64,000 bases of DNA from Flagellimonas flava (GCF_900129665.1 NZ_FQWL01000001.1:620001-684000); one strand, 5' to 3'; positions 37,193 to 46,387 are shown, counted from the first letter of the stretch. Numbers and translations: made by a program. The notes: generated by a model not told the origin, from the letters alone.

Positions 37193-37937
37193 CCTGAGTT
37201 TTGTTTTCCGATTGGAATAAGGTTATGGTATAGTCCAATAAATCCGTTTTACCTGACTTCCCGTGGCCCGGGACCACCCACTTAAGGTTGGGAAACTTAG
37301 TTTTTACCTTATTTACTGTAATTGGCCACTGAGGCACATCGGCTTCCCCTAAATATCCTTTTCCGGCACCCAAGGATTTCAACAAGCAACCACCAAACAG
37401 TACTTCTTCGGCTGGAATGTATCCAATAATGTTATCCAGAGTGTGTCCGGGTCCAACAAAAATACAGGATACGCTTTCGTTTCCGACCCGAATATTTGTT
37501 TGATGCTGAAAGCCTTTTTGGGGAACGGTCATTTCGTTCTTTAAGGCGAATTCTTTGGTCAGACTATTGGCTATGGAAGGAATACCAGCTTCGTGAAAAG
37601 CAACAAGACCACCAAGACAATCGTCATGGGAGTGCGTGGGGACAATAGCAACTACCTTCGCCTTGAGTTCTGACGAAATCCATGTCAAAAGTTCTTCAGA
37701 TGCTGCATCCGTAGTTGGGGTGTCAAACACAATCACTTCATTCCCATTTTTATAAATCAGGCCATTGCAGGCAACATTCCCAAAACTATCGGTTTGTAAA
37801 TAGGAAATATGGACGTAGGTATTGGCCGATAATTTTTCTATTACCAAGGTTTCAGAGGTGTGTAGGGCAACAGTTGCTTCCTGTTTGCAGCCGGTAAAGG
37901 CTAAAGTGATTAAAAAATAGAGTGCCAGGTGCTTCAT
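37173..37937 (-). CDS. Subclass B1 metallo-beta-lactamase, lipoprotein
   Basis: A 254-residue protein with a lipobox (LAFTGC, Cys 17). All zinc ligands of subclass B1 are present: H102, H104 and D106 in [10 protein letters not shown]165 in GPGHTLDN, C184 in FGGCLLK, and H225 in VPGHG; K187, which holds the substrate carboxylate, is also kept. Such enzymes hydrolyse beta-lactams including carbapenems. The start overlaps the modC stop (ATGA) and the end overlaps rluF, so it belongs to the molybdate uptake operon, an odd place for a beta-lactamase. Activity cannot be told from sequence alone. Confidence 0.88.
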   Translation of the reverse strand: MKHLALYFLITLAFTGCKQEATVALHTSETLVIEKLSANTYVHISYLQTDSFGNVACNGLIYKNGNEVIVFDTPTTDAASEELLTWISSELKAKVVAIVPTHSHDDCLGGLVAFHEAGIPSIANSLTKEFALKNEMTVPQKGFQHQTNIRVGNESVSCIFVGPGHTLDNIIGYIPAEEVLFGGCLLKSLGAGKGYLGEADVPQWPITVNKVKTKFPNLKWVVPGHGKSGKTDLLDYTITLFQSENKTQDEGNPN

Positions 37938-38809
37938 TTGATTTTATAAATAATGGGATTAAAGGCTTTGGAGGCCACAATAACCGTATCGCCTATGGAC
38001 AATTCTTTTACCTCAGACTCTTGAGCAACGATTTTGACCAATTCATTTTGGATCAAAACTGAAACAACAAAAACAACATCTTCCTGCTGTATCTGTATTA
38101 CTTCGCCCTTAAATTTAAACTTACCGCTCAAACTACTTTGGGTGAATACATCGGTGGGATTACCTTGCTGTATCACCTTTCCATGATGCAGTTTGAAGGT
38201 CCAGTCCGAAAGCTTCAGGATTTCACCAATATCGTGACTGATGAGAACGGTTGTGAGACCATACGTTTTATGAACCTCTTGCAAGTAGTTCTGTAATTTA
38301 AGACGGATGCCAAAGTCAAGGGCTGAAAGTGGTTCGTCCAATAATAAAAGTTTTGGTCGTTGTACCAAGGCCCTGGCCAGGGCCACTCGTTGTTGCTGTC
38401 CGCCGGATAGGGTATTGGGTTTTCGATCCTGGATGTTTTCCAACTCCATGATATGGATCAATTCTGAAACAACCTCCCGCGGTTGGCTTTTCTTCAAACC
38501 AAATTCCAGGTTTTGTCTTATTGTTAAATGGGGGAAGAGCGCATAATCTTGAAAAACATAACCAATACCTCTTTCCTGAGGTTTTAGATCAATGCCTTTT
38601 GCAGTATCCAGCCATATTCTTCCATCTACGGCTATATAGCCATTATCGGGTTTTAGCAGACCGGATAATATTCGAAGTGTTGAGGTTTTACCTGCACCGG
38701 AAGGTCCGTAGAGCGTAACCAACTTGCCTTTGTCTATGGCAATGTCCAGACTTAACATCATGGGGCCTTCAGGACCGTTCAACGCCTTTTGCAGTTTGAT
38801 TTCAATCAT
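37934..38809 (-). CDS. modC: Molybdate ABC transporter, ATP-binding protein
   Basis: A 291-residue ATPase that powers molybdate uptake. Walker A is GPSGAGKTS (about 35-43), the signature LSGGQQQR, and Walker B LLLLDEPLSALD. The C-terminal 60 residues form a TOBE-like domain (GEVIQIQQEDVVFVVSVLIQ), as in ModC. It overlaps modB by 4 bases upstream and the beta-lactamase gene by 4 bases downstream. Sulfate- or other oxyanion-type CysA is an alternative, but ModA and the Mop protein in the operon fix it as molybdate/tungstate. Confidence 0.92.
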   Translation of the reverse strand: MIEIKLQKALNGPEGPMMLSLDIAIDKGKLVTLYGPSGAGKTSTLRILSGLLKPDNGYIAVDGRIWLDTAKGIDLKPQERGIGYVFQDYALFPHLTIRQNLEFGLKKSQPREVVSELIHIMELENIQDRKPNTLSGGQQQRVALARALVQRPKLLLLDEPLSALDFGIRLKLQNYLQEVHKTYGLTTVLISHDIGEILKLSDWTFKLHHGKVIQQGNPTDVFTQSSLSGKFKFKGEVIQIQQEDVVFVVSVLIQNELVKIVAQESEVKELSIGDTVIVASKAFNPIIYKIK

Positions 38810-39477
38810 TTCAAAAACCGTTTTAAATACCCTCCGTTACTAAGGTATACCAAGAGCAAGATTCCGAAGGTAATGGCGAAGAGCACCAAAGAATAAGTGT
38901 TGGCCGCAGTATAGTTTAAGGCTTCCACCTCTTCATAAATGGCTATGGACGCAACTTTGGTGCTGCCGGGAATACTGCCACCAATCATTAGGACTACCCC
39001 AAACTCGCCAATGGTATGGGCAAAGGCAAGCACGATTCCTGTCAGCAATGAAGACTTTATGTTGGGAAGTAACACCTTAACAAGGGTTTGAAATCTGGAC
39101 TTTCCCATTACATATGAAGCTTCTTTCAGCGAATTTGGCAATCCTGATAGTCCGGACTGCAGCGGATGCACCATAAATGGAAGGCTATAGATCATAGAGG
39201 CCAGAACCAGTCCCCAGAATGAGAAAACCAACTGTATTCCAAAAGTTTGGTCTAACCAGTTTCCGAAGAAGTTATTTGGGCTAAAGGCTATTAAAAAATA
39301 GAACCCCAATACGGTAGGGGGTAAAACCAAGGGCATACTAACCAAGGTTTCCGCAATGGGTTTGAACTTTGATTTGGTATAGGTCAACCAGTATGCCAAG
39401 GGAAGGGAGACCAAAAAGAGTAGGGCAGTGGTTACCAATGCCAATTTAAAGGTCAATATCAATGGATCCCAATTCAT
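38806..39477 (-). CDS. modB: Molybdate ABC transporter, permease
   Basis: A 223-residue inner-membrane protein with about five or six helices. The EAA loop that contacts the ATPase is seen in KEASYVMGKSRFQTLVKVLLP, and GIVLAFAHTIGEFGVVLMIGG is the ModB-typical block. It overlaps modC and the Mop gene by 4 bases each, so the four genes are translated as a unit. Confidence 0.94.
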   Translation of the reverse strand: MNWDPLILTFKLALVTTALLFLVSLPLAYWLTYTKSKFKPIAETLVSMPLVLPPTVLGFYFLIAFSPNNFFGNWLDQTFGIQLVFSFWGLVLASMIYSLPFMVHPLQSGLSGLPNSLKEASYVMGKSRFQTLVKVLLPNIKSSLLTGIVLAFAHTIGEFGVVLMIGGSIPGSTKVASIAIYEEVEALNYTAANTYSLVLFAITFGILLLVYLSNGGYLKRFLK

Positions 39478-39878
39478 ACAGAAGCCAACATTACTTCATT
39501 TAGTTTTATCATCGCAAGGGCGTCCGAATTTTCTTTTATCCCAAGTGTGTTTACCGCATTGGTGCTTATGACCGAAATAATTTCACCTACTTTAGTGTCT
39601 AAATGTACGCTGCTTAACAATGTTCCTTTTTTGATGGCCCTAATCTTTCCAGGAATTCGGTTTTGCAGACTTACAGCAGGATTTTGCCCAATACCGATAA
39701 CCACTTCGGTCTCTTTAAAAAGCACTTTTACCTGACCGTTTTCCTGCAAAAGCTTGGATGTTTCAGGGGTTTCAATCACAATGGCCTTGACCAAGATATT
39801 TTGGTCGAGAACAACCGATACAACGGACAGGTTGCCGCTAGAAACAATTGCTGAAATGTGTCCCTGAAAGCTATTCAT
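39474..39878 (-). CDS. Double TOBE/Mop-domain molybdate-binding protein
   Basis: A 134-residue cytoplasmic protein with two TOBE (Mop) repeats: about 4-66 (GHISAIVSSGNLSVVSVVLD) and 71-131 (NRIPGKIRAIKKGTLLSSVHLD). Mop proteins bind several molybdate ions and store or buffer them. It lies between modA and modB, where other bacteria may have none. There is no DNA-binding part, so it is not a ModE repressor, although it could still sense molybdate. Confidence 0.88.
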   Translation of the reverse strand: MNSFQGHISAIVSSGNLSVVSVVLDQNILVKAIVIETPETSKLLQENGQVKVLFKETEVVIGIGQNPAVSLQNRIPGKIRAIKKGTLLSSVHLDTKVGEIISVISTNAVNTLGIKENSDALAMIKLNEVMLASV

Positions 39879-40653
39879 CCATCGAATATCCGTATTTCTC
39901 TAAAATTTTGCGGGCTTCCTCTGAAAAAATAAAATCAAAAAAGCGTTGGGGCGAATTGTCCCTGTTCTCGTTTCGCCTGGTCAATACGATTCCTTGTTGC
40001 ACCGGATCATAATATTTTGGGTCGAGTGTTTTCCATTTGCCCTTGCCTTTGAGGTCAGGGGATAGGACCACCGATTTTGCGGTAAACCCTATTTGGGCCA
40101 CCCCGGTGCTTATGAACTGATTGGTTTGCGAAATGCTTTCCGCATAAACCAGTTTTTCCACCAAAGTGTCGTGCAGGTCCAAATTTCTCAATACTTGAAT
40201 AGAGGCCCTTCCGTAAGGCGCAATTTCAGGGTTGGCCAAGGCGATGTGTTTGACATCCTTATTGGTAAGACTTGTTAAAGAAGGAACTATTTGGTCGCTC
40301 TGTGTCCAAAGCACCAACCCACCATTGGCATAGACTTTGGGCGGAGCGGTGGTCAAGCCATCATCAAACAGCTCCATGGGATATTTCATATTCGCAGAAA
40401 GAAAAACATCATAGGGCGCGCCTTCCTTTATTTGAGCCGTAAGTTTTCCCGAGGAGCCGATGATTAGGTTGCATTGTATTTCGGTTTTGTTGGTAAAAGC
40501 CTCTACAATCTCGGATATTGCGTATTGCATGTTGGCAGCTACGGCAATGGTTAGTTTTACTTCTGTAGAGGGCCTGCAAGCTAAGACGGCTAAAAGTAAA
40601 AGCGAAACTGAAAATCTACGGAATTTCAAGATTGTTTTTTTGATGTTCTGCAC
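39871..40653 (-). CDS. modA: Molybdate-binding lipoprotein
   Basis: A 260-residue periplasmic binding protein anchored by a lipobox (LLLLAVLAC). The ModA features are LTIAVAANMQYAISEIVEAF, the oxyanion loop GSSGKLTAQI, APYDVFLSANMKYP, and APYGRASIQVL. The start is GTG at 40653, since no ATG precedes the signal. First gene of the operon; its stop overlaps the Mop gene start by 8 bases. It is divergent from a membrane LytTR regulator, which could control it. Confidence 0.93.
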   Translation of the reverse strand: MQNIKKTILKFRRFSVSLLLLAVLACRPSTEVKLTIAVAANMQYAISEIVEAFTNKTEIQCNLIIGSSGKLTAQIKEGAPYDVFLSANMKYPMELFDDGLTTAPPKVYANGGLVLWTQSDQIVPSLTSLTNKDVKHIALANPEIAPYGRASIQVLRNLDLHDTLVEKLVYAESISQTNQFISTGVAQIGFTAKSVVLSPDLKGKGKWKTLDPKYYDPVQQGIVLTRRNENRDNSPQRFFDFIFSEEARKILEKYGYSMDE

Positions 40654-40802
40654 AAGGTAATCAAAACTTATATGGATCTAGGATCAAAGAGTACAACAAG
40701 AACGAAAATAAGGTGCCAGGGCATTGAAGATAAACGGAGTGGCAAAGTGTGGATTATTGGTAGTTTTTAACTTTCACTTCGCTATTGAAATTTTGGATTG
40801 AC

Positions 40803-40833
40803 TTCTGTATGCAAGGGAATCTCATTATTTTTG
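40803..40833 (+). promoter_or_regulatory. Promoter of the membrane LytTR gene
   Basis: TATTTTTG (40826-40833) matches TANNTTTG exactly, with TTC instead of TTG 20 bases upstream (40803-40805). Leader about 54 bases to the ATG at 40894. Confidence 0.45.
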
Positions 40834-40893
40834 ATAAGGTTGTCAAGAGGCGCACTATTGAAGAGAATGCAAATCCCTTCGGGAATTTAAGCG

Positions 40894-41715
40894 ATGGAAA
40901 AAAATAATAAGAATAGGTCTATTTATTACCCCGATGTTTCCATTTTCCTGGTCGCAATTCCTATCATTAGTGCCATCAACTATTACCTTACCTATGCCAA
41001 TGTCAAATTCAATGGTTTCTTACTGTTGACATTCACCATAGATACCGTAACGGGATACATCGCCTGGTACTTTGTACGAAAATTGATTTTGTTCTTGGAT
41101 TTAAAACTCCCTTATGATAAAGGCATTCTAAAACGTTTGGGTGTACAGATACCCGCAACAACCTTCCTTGGCTTGGCCATTATAAGTTTTTTGACCGAAC
41201 TAACTAGTTTTATTGCTAAAGGTGAAAGTGCTCCCTTGGATTTCTACACGATTGATCTTATCATAATCGGCATTTGGTTTTTTTTTATAAATGCACTCTA
41301 TTTGGGACTCTACTACTACAATCAATGGAAAAAAACAGAGCAAAAGATTGCCAAAGAGGAAAAACTAAGGGCGGATGGTTTTGTGGTAAAAGTTGGGAAG
41401 AAAGATTTGAAGCTGGATTTTGAACGATTGGCTGGTTTTTTTGTTGATGCGGATTATACCATAGCTCAAGACCTTAGTGGGAAAAAGTTTTATCTGGATG
41501 ATTCCTTGGAAAGAATTGAAAACCGTGTGCCAGCACATACTTTCTTTAGGCTGAACAGGAAGTATATATTACATCGCAAAATGATTTCTGGCTTTCAAAG
41601 GGTAGAGAATGGAAAACTTTTGGTTCTTCTCCATGAAACCGATTTTTTTCCCTCTAATATTCCAGTTAGTCGTACAAAGGCCCCTTCGTTTAAAAGGTGG
41701 TTTAGGCCAACATAG
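40894..41715 (+). CDS. Membrane-anchored LytTR transcription regulator
   Basis: A 273-residue protein with four predicted membrane helices (about 15-33, 42-62, 85-105, 122-145) and a C-terminal LytTR DNA-binding domain (about 165-265, with YTIAQDLSGKKFYLDDSLERI and FFRLNRKYILHRKMI). There is no receiver domain. Such one-component membrane regulators are common in flavobacteria, and the membrane part may sense a small molecule. It is divergent from modA and followed by a beta-barrel gene and a serine hydrolase gene, either of which may be its target. Confidence 0.85.
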   Translation: MEKNNKNRSIYYPDVSIFLVAIPIISAINYYLTYANVKFNGFLLLTFTIDTVTGYIAWYFVRKLILFLDLKLPYDKGILKRLGVQIPATTFLGLAIISFLTELTSFIAKGESAPLDFYTIDLIIIGIWFFFINALYLGLYYYNQWKKTEQKIAKEEKLRADGFVVKVGKKDLKLDFERLAGFFVDADYTIAQDLSGKKFYLDDSLERIENRVPAHTFFRLNRKYILHRKMISGFQRVENGKLLVLLHETDFFPSNIPVSRTKAPSFKRWFRPT

Positions 41716-41820
41716 TGACATTTCACGGGTTTAAATACTACACTTCGCCTTAAAAGAACATTGCGGTCCACATTCCTATCCAAAGTGGATTATACTTTTG
41801 AATCATCAATCAATTAAATC

Positions 41821-42420
41821 ATGAAACAAAAACTTTTGTTATTTCTGATGAGCTGTTGGTTCATGAATTCCATAAGTGGGCAGGGCGAACCTGCTAAGAG
41901 TTATAGGAACTACCCCTTGGTCATAACCTTGCAATTCCATTCACTATCAATGCCCTTTAAGAATCTAAAGGCCAATTTGTCCAATATTGGAATCGGTATA
42001 GGCACGGAGGTAAGCTATAATGGTAATCACAACTGGGTACAACAATTCAACCTAATGTGGTACAGGAATAAAAATGTTGGGAATGGTGTTTTCCTGTATT
42101 CCCAAGCAGTATGGCGACCAACAATTACCAATAATCTCTATACAGAACTGAAATTGGGTGCCGGCTATATGCTAACATCCAGACCAACACAATCGTTCCG
42201 GCAAGAAAACAGTGAATGGAAGTCCGTTGGGAAAAAGGGTAAAGGGCTTTTTGCGCTTCCTGTTGGAGTTTCCTTGGGCCATAATAAGTATTCAGAGGGA
42301 ACCTATGTGTCACCTTTTGTAAGTTATCAATTTGTATTGTTGAAAGGATACAATGAGAGTATTCCCCTAGTGCCAGAAACACTTTTACAGGTTGGTTCAC
42401 GCATTCACTTTAAACAGTAG
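41821..42420 (+). CDS. Exported beta-rich protein, probably outer-membrane barrel
   Basis: A 199-residue protein with a signal peptide (cleavage near SISGQ). The rest is alternating strands with aromatic ends (WVQQFNLMWYRN, FLYSQAVWRPTI, LYTELKLGAGYML, YVSPFVSYQFVL), suggesting a small eight-stranded barrel. No Pfam name comes to mind with certainty. Its stop lies 4 bases before the serine hydrolase start, so the two are one message. Confidence 0.65.
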   Translation: MKQKLLLFLMSCWFMNSISGQGEPAKSYRNYPLVITLQFHSLSMPFKNLKANLSNIGIGIGTEVSYNGNHNWVQQFNLMWYRNKNVGNGVFLYSQAVWRPTITNNLYTELKLGAGYMLTSRPTQSFRQENSEWKSVGKKGKGLFALPVGVSLGHNKYSEGTYVSPFVSYQFVLLKGYNESIPLVPETLLQVGSRIHFKQ

Positions 42421-42424
42421 AGAG

Positions 42425-43594
42425 ATGAAAAGACTTAGCATTAAAATATACATTGTTTGGATTGCTGTAATGTTCAATAATGCACTAGCACAGGATTTTA
42501 TGGTACATCCATGCGAATCCGTTCAGCCTATTGGGGGGTTTGTACGAGCCGAGGCATTGGATGAGGCCATGGGAAAGCTTGTCCGGAATGGCGTTCCGGG
42601 AGCAGCTATTGCCGTGTTTTCGGATAATGGTTGGTGGTACACCGCAAAAGGATTTTCCAGAATAGAGGATAAAACCCCGCTAAGGATTTGCAATCTTCAA
42701 TATCTACAAAGCGTTGCTAAAACCTATCATGCGGTGGCCATTTTGAAACTGCACGAGCAAGGAAAAATTGATCTTGACAAGCCCATTACGGACTATCTGC
42801 CCAAAAACATCAGTGGCTATATTTCAGAAGCAGGAAAAATCAGTGTTAAGATGCTCTTGAACCATACTTCCGGTATTCCAGAGTACAATTTTAATCCAAA
42901 CTATGTGGCAAGGTTACTGCAAACTCCCGAATATGCCTTTACCGGTGAGGACTATCTTGGCTATATAAGGAAGAAACCACTTGATTTTGAACCTGGGAGT
43001 CGATATTCGTATCGGAATACCAATTATGTTTTGCTGGCATTGATTCTTGATCAGATAACAGGCGACCATGCCCAATGTATTGATGATATTATTTTTAAGC
43101 CATTGGGGCTATCCAGTACCTTTTATAGAAATGATGCCAATTTCCTGAACTACCAAGAACTTGTTAACAGCTATTGGGACCGCAACAGTACCGGGATAGT
43201 GGAAAATGCAACGTACCTGCAACGGAAAAACGTCCAGCATATGATCGGGGACGATGGTATAGTGACCACACCTGTGGAGGCCGTTAAGTTCTTAAAAGGG
43301 TTAATGGAAGGTCAACTACTTTCCAAAAAGACCCTTGGACTTATGAAACAATGGGTGAAAAATGATAAGGGGGAATTTGCCTATGGTCTGGGACTTGATT
43401 TTGTCCAGGTGGGTAACTTGGAAGCCTATGGGCATTCAGGCGGCGGTATCGGAGCAGGCTGTGAACTCTATTATATTCCGGAAAAAAACCTATACTACTT
43501 CTTGGCGGTCAATTTAGGGACCGTCACCTACAGTCCACTACACGATGGGATTGAAAAAATACGCGCAGAAATCTATTCTATTTTGTTGCAATAG
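42425..43594 (+). CDS. Serine hydrolase, class C beta-lactamase family
   Basis: A 389-residue exported protein from the ATG at 42425 (signal ends near NALAQ). The penicillin-recognising fold has S96 and K99 in the SVAK motif, a Y196-R-N198 in place of Y-x-N, and HSGGG as the third box. This matches the broad beta-lactamase/D-aminopeptidase/esterase group (PF00144). True AmpC activity is unlikely to be the main role; peptide or ester hydrolysis is as probable. Co-transcribed with the barrel protein before it. Confidence 0.88.
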   Translation: MKRLSIKIYIVWIAVMFNNALAQDFMVHPCESVQPIGGFVRAEALDEAMGKLVRNGVPGAAIAVFSDNGWWYTAKGFSRIEDKTPLRICNLQYLQSVAKTYHAVAILKLHEQGKIDLDKPITDYLPKNISGYISEAGKISVKMLLNHTSGIPEYNFNPNYVARLLQTPEYAFTGEDYLGYIRKKPLDFEPGSRYSYRNTNYVLLALILDQITGDHAQCIDDIIFKPLGLSSTFYRNDANFLNYQELVNSYWDRNSTGIVENATYLQRKNVQHMIGDDGIVTTPVEAVKFLKGLMEGQLLSKKTLGLMKQWVKNDKGEFAYGLGLDFVQVGNLEAYGHSGGGIGAGCELYYIPEKNLYYFLAVNLGTVTYSPLHDGIEKIRAEIYSILLQ

Positions 43595-43623
43595 ATAAAT
43601 CTTTATAGACGATTCACGAAAAT

Positions 43624-43770
43624 ATGGTGCTTGGCAAGTACACCAAGGCTGAAATTGCCTATGCCCCGGATGCCCTTGCAGAAAATTATCATGTATGGAG
43701 TCTGGATAATGACATTGATGTGCGGAGCGGGAGCATTAAATCCAAAGCGAAGTTGATATCTTTGAAATAA
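43624..43770 (+). pseudogene. Possible gene remnant, unknown family
   Basis: A 48-residue open frame (MVLGKYTKAEIAYAPDALAE and on) with protein-like composition but no signal peptide, no clear start region and no close family. It lies between the serine hydrolase gene and a LysE tail fragment. It may be the end of a lost gene. Confidence is low. Confidence 0.3.
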
Positions 43771-43788
43771 CGCTTGGTAAGAGAAGTC

Positions 43789-43947
43789 ATGGGAGTCATA
43801 AACTTTGAAATTTTTATGGTTGCCTGGTTTTCGTCTAGAATAGCCGCTAAGTTCAGAAAGAATAATAAAATTAAATTGTGGTTGGATAGAGTCGCAGGTG
43901 GCGTGTTCATAATTCTAGGAGTAAAAATCGCCCTATCCGATAGCTAA
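43789..43947 (+). pseudogene. C-terminal fragment of a LysE/RhtB-family exporter
   Basis: A 52-residue frame whose sequence matches the end of LysE/RhtB amino-acid exporters: VAWFSSRIAAKFRKNNKIK, then WLDRVAGGVFIILGVKIAL. The first ~150 residues of such a protein are missing: the frame is blocked upstream by the TAA at 43768. It is best read as a decayed gene left by a deletion. No function is expected. Confidence 0.6.
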
Positions 43948-44001
43948 TGATAACTAAATGATGGGCTATATGCCAATACAAAATCCAGTTATAATTAAAG
44001 T

Positions 44002-44661
44002 ATGATGAGAAAAGGCGGGGTGATTTTCGATTTTAACGGAACTTTATTTTGGGATTCACCATATCAGGAAAGTTCTTGGGATAAATATTTGCAACACTAT
44101 GGCATCAGTTTGACCAAGGCCCAGAAACGGGAATATATTCATGGGAGAAACGGGAAAGACACCTTTGAAATCCTGTTTGGCAGAAAGTTGAGTGCCGTTG
44201 AGATTCATCAGTTTACGGAAGAAAAAGAAGTGCTCTACAGGAATGAATGCCTAAAACACAAGATGGAACTTGCCCCGGGAGCCAAATTGTTGTTGGAAGA
44301 GCTTAAGGCAAATGAGGTTCCCATGGCAATTGCAACCGCCTCAGGAAAAAGCAATGTGGATTTCTTTATAGATAGATTCAACCTACTGGAATATTTTGAT
44401 GCGGAAAACATCATCTATAACGATGGTTCCGTGAAGGGCAAGCCGCACCCGGAGATATTTTTGAAAGCTATGGATAGCTTGGGCATAGCAAAAGAGCAAA
44501 CCATAATATTTGAAGATTCTTTTTCTGGCATACAGTCAGCAATTAATAGCAAGGCTTCAACAGTTATTATTGTGAATTCAAACGACGATGAATATTTAGA
44601 ATTTGAATTACCGGTAATAAACCATTTTGACGAGTTCGATAGAAACCTTTTGGTTTATTGA
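44002..44661 (+). CDS. HAD-superfamily hydrolase, beta-phosphoglucomutase-like
   Basis: A 219-residue cytoplasmic enzyme of HAD subfamily I: motif I DFNGT with nucleophile D10, motif II in IATASGKSN, motif III K in KGKPHPEIF, and motif IV FEDSFSGIQSA. The usual second Asp of motif I (general acid) is N12. Phosphatase activity may be slow or the substrate unusual. The helical cap lies between about 15 and 85. An ATG at 44005 is an equal start. Substrate unknown. Confidence 0.85.
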   Translation: MMRKGGVIFDFNGTLFWDSPYQESSWDKYLQHYGISLTKAQKREYIHGRNGKDTFEILFGRKLSAVEIHQFTEEKEVLYRNECLKHKMELAPGAKLLLEELKANEVPMAIATASGKSNVDFFIDRFNLLEYFDAENIIYNDGSVKGKPHPEIFLKAMDSLGIAKEQTIIFEDSFSGIQSAINSKASTVIIVNSNDDEYLEFELPVINHFDEFDRNLLVY

Positions 44662-44743
44662 TCGTTGTTGTACAATATCCCATCGGGTGGGGAGAAGATT
44701 GTTCAAAGGATTGATGGGACTACTTCATGTCTTTTCATTGAAT

Positions 44744-46387
44744 TTATTCGAACAACTCATGTATGGGTTCGTTACTGGCATTGGACGGTAAGGGGATGTC
44801 CAACAACATGGAAAGGGTGGGGGCTATCTGATCAATGGTCTTTTTTTTGACCGTTTGTCCCTTTTGAATATGCCATCCAAACCAAAGGGAAGGCACATGG
44901 GTATCATTATTGTAAAAGGCACCATGTGTTGTCCCTACACTTCTTTTTGGCATCCAACCCTCCTTAAAATGTAACAAAATGTCCCCAGAATTTTCCTTGT
45001 GGTGACTTTTCCTAAAAGTCTTATCTATGTTCAGATTCCTGTTGGAGTGAAACCCGGGAACGTATACTTCTTGAATTCCCTCCAACTTTGTCAAAACAGA
45101 TACAGCGGCCTTTAATATTTCGTCTTTTGGAGTTTTTACTGGATTAAAATAGATCTGCGTCTTATCCATATATGCGACATATTTTTCATTTCCGAAAAGC
45201 TCGGATAATTCTAAATCCAATTGTTGTTTAATGGATTCTACATCAAAGTACTCTCCTTGCAATTTTGAAGCCCTAAGAAAGTCAGGATGGTCACTGGCCG
45301 CATGATCTGCAGTAAGAAACACGAGGTAGTTGCCCTTACCCACTTGGGAATCCAGAAAGGATAGCAAATCGGCAATTTCCAGATCCAAACGGATGTAAGT
45401 GTCTTCCAATTCCTTGGATCGAATGCCAAAGCTGTGACCTATATAGTCCGTACTGGAATAACTTATGGTTAAAAAGTCCGTTTCATTTTGCTGCCCCAGA
45501 CCTTCTTCCAGTACAACTGTTTTGGCCAATTGGTTTAAAAGGGTATTCCCGAAGGGAACAAAGGGAATCATTTCAAAATTCCCATTGGCCATATACAGCT
45601 GTTTCAAACCATAGGGGAATGTTGCATTGACCCTTCCCTTAAAAACCTTTTCCATGGCTGCATTATCTGGTCCACTGTGTTTATAAGCTTCCAATGGTTT
45701 TAGCATATTCCAAGTAAGATTTAATAGGGAATCGGCCAGTTTTTGTTGATTAAATTCCATCAACCAATTGGGAAGTTTTTCTGAATAATAGGTACTGGTA
45801 ATGAACTTTCCTGTTGGCGAGTGGTACCAAAAGGCATAATCGGCCAAGTGCCCAGCGGGAAAAATTGCACCACGATCCTTGATTGATAATCCAACGACTT
45901 TGGAGCGTCCATTGCTGAATAGTTTCAACTCATCGGTAATGGTAGAAGCCAAAAGATTTTTTGGGGAACGAGAATACATATCTACTTTTTCCTGCATGAT
46001 TTTATCCCCATCGGTTAAAAAGACCGAATCATCTTCGGCGCAATACATGGTTCTTACTTTAGATCTACTGTACCAATCATTGGCTACTATACCATGATTT
46101 GCTGGAGTTGTACCTGTAAATACGGATGCATGTCCGGGACCGGTTGCGGTCGGCATATAATTGTAGTGCATGTTCTTGATATTGAACCCTTCCCACATCA
46201 GTCGTTTGAAACCGTTTTCCGTGTAATTGTCCTGGAATCGATACAAATATTCTGCCCGCATTTGGTCGATAATGATACCAACAACCAATTTGGGTTTATC
46301 CTTTTGTTGTGCATGGCCAAACAGGTTGCATAGTGCAACCATTGACATAACCACAAGATTTCGTTTATTGACTTTGATAGGGACCAT
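44744..46387 (-). CDS. PafA-type alkaline phosphatase
   Basis: A 547-residue exported phosphatase with a signal peptide (cleavage near GHAQQ). It has the PafA layout: metal Asp in IIIDQMRAEYL, the nucleophile Thr in the MPTATGPGHAS block (T82 by alignment), TTPANHGIVANDW, K170 and R172 in SIKDRGAIF, STDYIGHSFG, TADHAASDHP, and GTTHGAFY. PafA frees phosphate from many phosphomonoesters and is not inhibited by phosphate. Last of a four-gene set with GDPD, nucleoside phosphorylase and an MBL-fold hydrolase; it overlaps the latter by 23 bases. Confidence 0.92.
   Translation of the reverse strand: MVPIKVNKRNLVVMSMVALCNLFGHAQQKDKPKLVVGIIIDQMRAEYLYRFQDNYTENGFKRLMWEGFNIKNMHYNYMPTATGPGHASVFTGTTPANHGIVANDWYSRSKVRTMYCAEDDSVFLTDGDKIMQEKVDMYSRSPKNLLASTITDELKLFSNGRSKVVGLSIKDRGAIFPAGHLADYAFWYHSPTGKFITSTYYSEKLPNWLMEFNQQKLADSLLNLTWNMLKPLEAYKHSGPDNAAMEKVFKGRVNATFPYGLKQLYMANGNFEMIPFVPFGNTLLNQLAKTVVLEEGLGQQNETDFLTISYSSTDYIGHSFGIRSKELEDTYIRLDLEIADLLSFLDSQVGKGNYLVFLTADHAASDHPDFLRASKLQGEYFDVESIKQQLDLELSELFGNEKYVAYMDKTQIYFNPVKTPKDEILKAAVSVLTKLEGIQEVYVPGFHSNRNLNIDKTFRKSHHKENSGDILLHFKEGWMPKRSVGTTHGAFYNNDTHVPSLWFGWHIQKGQTVKKKTIDQIAPTLSMLLDIPLPSNASNEPIHELFE

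Noticed and set aside
40654-40893. Molybdenum-cofactor riboswitch before modA
   Set aside because: The leader was read for the conserved Moco core and multi-stem layout; nothing matching was seen.
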